Under the pieces are notes generated by a model, which saw nothing but the letters and a program-made list of their open reading frames with translations, had not been told where the DNA came from and made no database searches. A DNA stretch of 64,000 nucleotides. Source: Clostridiales bacterium (GTDB lineage Bacteria; Bacillota; Clostridia; Lachnospirales; Lachnospiraceae). Made by a program: the position numbers and the translations under genes. The stretch covers positions 1 through 64,000 of the forward strand of contig JAHAFI010000008.1 in assembly GCA_018374355.1 (NCBI GenBank), read 5' to 3'. This document shows, one piece after another, positions 60,225 to 64,000 of the stretch. How positions within the stretch are numbered: position 1 is the first letter of the stretch; each line of letters starts with the position of its first letter.

Positions 60225-61332
60225 TTTTATCAAAAGTTTTGAGGAGCGGGTTGCCTTTTATATCTTTGTCAGCGCATTGATTACCGTGGGAGCGGAAATT
60301 CTGACCGGATTTCTGATCAGGCAGATCACCAATGAGCTGCGCCGCTCCGGGTACAGAAGCGCCATGATGGGGCCGGACGGGCTGAATCCCGCTTTTCGGG
60401 TGGGCATCCTTCTGGTGGCTGGGCTTCTGGTTTTTATGCTGTCCTTTTATTATCTGATCCGCAGGTACATGAAGTACGTCCGGATCATTGCCCACGGAAT
60501 GGAAGATATTGCGGAGGGCAATTTTGATACGGAAATTCCGGTGGAGACTCTGGACGAGTTCGGACAGATTGCCGGATATCTGAACCAGATGCAGGAGAAG
60601 ATCAAAGAGATCATGGAGCGGGAGCGGATGGCGGAACACACAAAAAATGATTTGATTTCCAGTGTAGCTCACGATCTTCGCACCCCTCTTACCTCCATCA
60701 TCGGCTATCTGGGATGGATCAAAGAACAGCCGGATTTGAATGAGGAAATCCGTCAAAAATATTTGGACATCGCCTACCGGAAAGCGGAGCATCTGGAAAG
60801 GCTGACCAACGAGCTGTTCGGGTTTGTAAAGCTGGAACACCGGGAGATGAGCCTGCAGATGGGAATGCTGGATTTGGAGCAGCTTTTGGAGCAGTTGATT
60901 GACGAGTGCTATCCCAGCTTTGAAAAATACGATATCCAGCCCCAGTTCCTCTGCGAGGAAAACGGGGTTCTTATGGAAGGGGACGGAAATCTTCTGGCCC
61001 GTCTGTTCGACAATCTTTTGAACAATGCGGTCAAATACGGAAAAGAAGGAAAAATGATCCGGGTAGAGCTGGAGAAAAAGGCGAATACGGCCATCGTCCG
61101 TGTGATCAATTTCGGTTATGTGATTCCGGAGAAGGAGATCGGCCATCTGTTCCACAAGTTTTACCGGGTGGAGCAGTCCCGGTCGCAGGATACGGGAGGA
61201 ACGGGGTTGGGGCTTGCCATTGTGGAACAGATCGTGCAGCTTCATCACGGTTCCATTACCGTGAAAAGCGACTTGCAGGGAACGGTGTTTGAAGTGACGC
61301 TGCCTTTGCAGCAGACAGGGGAGGAACTGTAG
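60202..61332 (+). CDS. VanS-like sensor histidine kinase
   Basis: 376 residues: two membrane helices (about 16-40 and 70-92) bracketing a short outer loop, HAMP segment (about 93-145), phosphoacceptor SSVAHDLRTPLTS, N-box DNLLNNAVKYG, and G-boxes TGGTGLGLAIVEQIV. Start TTG 60202 is used; TTG 60214 is also possible. The small outer loop suggests sensing in or at the membrane. It is the partner of the upstream response regulator and is followed immediately by an envelope protein. Confidence 0.92.
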   Translation: MAIKLKTNFIKSFEERVAFYIFVSALITVGAEILTGFLIRQITNELRRSGYRSAMMGPDGLNPAFRVGILLVAGLLVFMLSFYYLIRRYMKYVRIIAHGMEDIAEGNFDTEIPVETLDEFGQIAGYLNQMQEKIKEIMERERMAEHTKNDLISSVAHDLRTPLTSIIGYLGWIKEQPDLNEEIRQKYLDIAYRKAEHLERLTNELFGFVKLEHREMSLQMGMLDLEQLLEQLIDECYPSFEKYDIQPQFLCEENGVLMEGDGNLLARLFDNLLNNAVKYGKEGKMIRVELEKKANTAIVRVINFGYVIPEKEIGHLFHKFYRVEQSRSQDTGGTGLGLAIVEQIVQLHHGSITVKSDLQGTVFEVTLPLQQTGEEL

Positions 61333-63477
61333 ATGAAAAAATGGAAAATCACAAGCCTGCTGCTTTTCTGCCTGCTGATATTTTGCCCGACAGGGGTATA
61401 TGCGGCGGAAAGCGCTGCAGTGACTCTTGAACTGGAATATGGATTTCAGGGAAATGTAAAAAAAAGCTCCTGCTTTCCGGTGCGGGTTATTATGGAAAAC
61501 TCCGGTGAGGAGACCGAAGCAACGCTGGTTTTGACGGTTCCCATACAGGCGGATAATCAGGATATCTCTTCCAGTATCTGGATGAACGGAAGCCAGCAGG
61601 GAAACAACAAAAACCGGGTGTATACCTATAAAAAAAATGTAACCCTTAAAAAAGGGGAGACAAAAACAGAAACCTTTTATCTGGAGCTTCCCATTTTCGA
61701 GGGGATTTTGTATGCCGCCTTGGAGGCGGAGGGTGAGACGCTGGGAGAAGGGGAGATAAGATGCAATTTTACGGAAAATGATTCCCGGATTCTGGTGGGA
61801 ATCGTGTCGGAAAATCCGCAGGGGATTCAGGAACTGGACGGAATGCTGGTAAATATCGAACAGGGCTATATGCCGGAGGTATTTGTAAAAACCATTCAAT
61901 TAAAACCGGAAGAAATCTATGATAATCCGGATGCACTGGAACATCTGGATCTTCTGATCACAGACCGGGAGGCGGTTTTTTCCCAAACCCAGCAGATTGC
62001 CCTGAACCGATGGAAGAGCAGCGGAGGATTTTTGCTGACAAGAGAGGATGAGGATGTGGCGCAGATGTTTCTGGCCTTTATGGAGGGGGAGCAGAGAAAA
62101 GAGTTCATGTCCCATCTGGAACAGGGCCAGACCTACAGCTTCGGAGAAACCGGAGGATTGGAGCAGGTTCCGGTAAGCGGGCGGCCTTCCATGGGAATTT
62201 ATCTTTTTATTCTGATTGTCTACATCCTGCTTGCAGGTCCCGGAATCTATCTGCTCCTGAAAAAAATAGGGAAGCAGAAATATCTCTGGGCAGGAATCTG
62301 TGCCCTGTCCGTGTTTTTTGTGGGAATCATCAGTATTCTTGGGAAGAAGACCTCCATCCATGCGCCGTTTATCAGCTACGCAGGTTTGTATGAGCAGCAG
62401 GGAGAGGTATGGACAGAGAACGCCAGCATCGGTATTCAGGCTCCGTACAATTACGAATACCAGTTATATCTGGACAATGGATACAATCTCAGACCCATGG
62501 GACTGAATTCCTCCGGGGCTGACATTTCCCGGCCGGAATCGGCGGAGCAGGTGGATATTGTCATGGGTGAGGAGAATTACAAGCTTACTTTCAAAAATAT
62601 GTCGGCCTTCACCCAGAATTTTTTTAATCTCAAGAAAAACAAGAGAGTGGCAAGCGGGGAAACTATTGCCATCGATCTGACAGGAGATGGGGAAAAGTTG
62701 GAGGGAAGCTGGAAAAACCCCACCCGGTATTCCGTGAAAAATGCAATTCTGCTTATGAAAAACCGGGCGGCTCTTCTGGGAGACCTGAAGGCAGGGGGCT
62801 CTGGTGAATTTTCCGATATGGTTCTTTATTCCTGCGGAAATGAAGGTCTGCAAATCTTGATGAGGGAAAAAATGGATTTTTCAGATTTCCAATATCCCGA
62901 GTATGAAATGGGTAAACTGAACAGCCAGACATGGATGGCTCTCAGGAATAAAGCGCCGGATCAGGCCTACCTTTTGGGAATCGTGGAAAATCCCGATCTG
63001 GATTTTCAGGAAAATTCCGGCTATAAGATTTTCGGTTCCGCGCTGATCCAGATTCCGGTGGAGGTGTCATGGGAAAAGGACGGATATCTGTGGTGCCCCA
63101 ATCTGGAGGGTTACGGCGAAAACTTAAACGGTGAGTACAGCCCGGACACGAATCTGATGTCAGGGAAGGAAGCCACAGTAGATTATCCGGTGGATTTTCT
63201 GGGAGAGATTCAGGAACTCACCCTGTTTCCGTCGGAATATGCGGAAGAGAAATACTATTTTCCGTTTCAGGGGCATGTTGCATTTTATTCATGGGAAGAT
63301 GGGGTGTTTGAAGAAATCCATGACTGGAAGCGCACGCTGGGGAGAGAAGAACTGGAAAAATATCTCTCCGAAACGGGTGTGCTCCGTGTCCGTTATATTT
63401 TGGAGGAGACACTGAATCCCCGGGAGCGTTCCTGTATGCTGCCCTGTATTCAGGCTGTAGGAAAGGTGGAAAAGTGA
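61333..63477 (+). CDS. Unrecognised exported membrane protein linked to an ABC ATPase
   Basis: 714 residues: signal peptide (MKKWKITSLLLFCLLIFCPTG, cleavage after AYA-type site near 25), outer beta-rich domain (25-285), two membrane helices (about 288-312 and 318-338), then a second outer domain (340-714). I do not recognise a named family. It directly follows the kinase gene and overlaps the ABC ATPase gene by one base (TGATG). It may be an extracytoplasmic partner of an ABC-2-type transporter whose permease lies beyond the window. Confidence 0.75.
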   Translation: MKKWKITSLLLFCLLIFCPTGVYAAESAAVTLELEYGFQGNVKKSSCFPVRVIMENSGEETEATLVLTVPIQADNQDISSSIWMNGSQQGNNKNRVYTYKKNVTLKKGETKTETFYLELPIFEGILYAALEAEGETLGEGEIRCNFTENDSRILVGIVSENPQGIQELDGMLVNIEQGYMPEVFVKTIQLKPEEIYDNPDALEHLDLLITDREAVFSQTQQIALNRWKSSGGFLLTREDEDVAQMFLAFMEGEQRKEFMSHLEQGQTYSFGETGGLEQVPVSGRPSMGIYLFILIVYILLAGPGIYLLLKKIGKQKYLWAGICALSVFFVGIISILGKKTSIHAPFISYAGLYEQQGEVWTENASIGIQAPYNYEYQLYLDNGYNLRPMGLNSSGADISRPESAEQVDIVMGEENYKLTFKNMSAFTQNFFNLKKNKRVASGETIAIDLTGDGEKLEGSWKNPTRYSVKNAILLMKNRAALLGDLKAGGSGEFSDMVLYSCGNEGLQILMREKMDFSDFQYPEYEMGKLNSQTWMALRNKAPDQAYLLGIVENPDLDFQENSGYKIFGSALIQIPVEVSWEKDGYLWCPNLEGYGENLNGEYSPDTNLMSGKEATVDYPVDFLGEIQELTLFPSEYAEEKYYFPFQGHVAFYSWEDGVFEEIHDWKRTLGREELEKYLSETGVLRVRYILEETLNPRERSCMLPCIQAVGKVEK

Positions 63478-64000
63478 TGCTGCAGATTGTGGAGTTATAT
63501 AAAAAATACGATTCAGTTCTGGCTCTTGACGGTCTGAATATGTCAATCAACAAGGGGGAGCTTTACGGCTTCGTAGGACCGAACGGAGCGGGAAAAACCA
63601 CAACGATCCGTATTGTTGCGGGGCTTTTGCAGGCCACCAGAGGAGAGGTCTGGATTGATGGCATGAGAGCGGAGCGGGACGCCCGGGTTTTAAAAAGCAA
63701 AATTGGTTATGTGCCGGATTTTTTCGGCGTTTACGATAACCTTACGGTGATGGAGTATCTGGAATTCTATGCGTCCGCCTACGGAATCTACGGGAACGAG
63801 AGTACGAAAAGAGCCCGGGAGGTTTTAGACCGGGTGGAGCTGTTTCAGATGGAGAGCCGTTTTGTGGATGAGCTTTCCCGGGGAATGCAGCAGAGGCTTT
63901 GTCTTGCCCGGGCGCTGATCCACCGGCCTCAGCTTTTGGTTATGGATGAGCCGGCCTCCGGTCTGGATCCGGGAGCCAGAAGGATTTTTAAAAACGTGCT
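63477..64000 (+). CDS. ABC transporter ATPase (cut by the window edge)
   Basis: 174 codons visible: LYKKYDSVLALDGLNMSIN start, Walker A GPNGAGKTTT, Q-loop region IGYVPDFFGVYDNLTVMEYLEFYASAYGI, signature LSRGMQQRLCLARAL, Walker B LLVMDEPASGLDP. The type is that of ABC-2 exporters (CcmA/NatA-like). The 3' end is missing at the right border. Confidence 0.92.
   Translation, partial: MLQIVELYKKYDSVLALDGLNMSINKGELYGFVGPNGAGKTTTIRIVAGLLQATRGEVWIDGMRAERDARVLKSKIGYVPDFFGVYDNLTVMEYLEFYASAYGIYGNESTKRAREVLDRVELFQMESRFVDELSRGMQQRLCLARALIHRPQLLVMDEPASGLDPGARRIFKNV

Noticed and set aside
60184..61899. Long open frame on the minus strand (571 codons)
   Set aside because: It is antisense to the histidine kinase and envelope-protein genes, which show clear family motifs; its translation is low-complexity and has no recognisable domain or start site.

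Overview
This window looks like part of the chromosome of a gut Firmicute of the Lachnospiraceae type (Blautia/Dorea/Ruminococcus-like). The signs are low-to-moderate GC, strong Shine-Dalgarno sequences, many compact Rho-independent terminators, GH3/GH36 glycosidases, Rnf-type membrane electron-transfer genes, an AGCS symporter and a mobile-element remnant typical of gut Clostridia. The taxon is inferred from gene content only; I saw no rRNA or tRNA gene and no CRISPR array. The first ~15.2 kb reads visibly more AT-rich than the rest.

1-6.1 kb: the tail of an unrecognised gene, a beta-glucosidase (GH3) relic that has lost its N-terminal domains, an intact GH3 enzyme, a GtrA-like membrane protein with a GT2 glycosyltransferase, and an HPr-like protein without the phosphorylatable histidine. 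6.1-14 kb: a decayed integrative mobilizable element with a winged-helix regulator, an internally deleted relaxase, MobC, an Abi_2/AbiF-type defence gene, two XRE repressors (one with a nonsense codon), sigma-like and HTH_16 Tn916-type regulators, excisionase, a lone Phd/YefM antitoxin and a tyrosine integrase. The Abi gene is bracketed by two homologous ~81-nt RNAs exactly 1080 bp apart, each ending in an intrinsic terminator. Their terminator stems differ in sequence but keep base pairing. This is the most interesting locus in the window and resembles a type III toxin-antitoxin layout.

14-23 kb: a histidine-kinase stub, a diguanylate cyclase, the uxaA-uxaB altronate/tagaturonate genes, and a MarR regulator with an exact dyad operator and a structured leader, leading into a heterodimeric ABC exporter with one degenerate ATPase site. 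23-33.4 kb: a zinc polyol dehydrogenase, a MacB/FtsX-type permease with its ATPase, an EutH-like transporter overlapping pyroglutamyl peptidase, and a FecBCD-type metal/cofactor importer ending in an FmdE-domain protein.

33.6-38.8 kb: rnfC-rnfD-rnfG, a divergent Rnf/Nqr-like membrane protein and, facing them, apbE. This Rnf-like cluster has no canonical rnfA, rnfB or rnfE. 39-50 kb: an AGCS symporter, a MepA-like MATE pump behind a consensus promoter and an attenuator-like leader (candidate guanidine-IV riboswitch), a PcsB-like NlpC/P60 hydrolase, lone larB, a divergent AraC regulator/GH36 alpha-galactosidase pair, and a divergent MATE/MerR pair with a 19-bp-spacer promoter. 50-64 kb: pyrB-pyrI, folC, pheA, a DUF815 ATPase, ppx, ppk, a VanR/VanS-like two-component system, an unrecognised secreted/membrane protein and the start of an ABC ATPase cut by the window edge.
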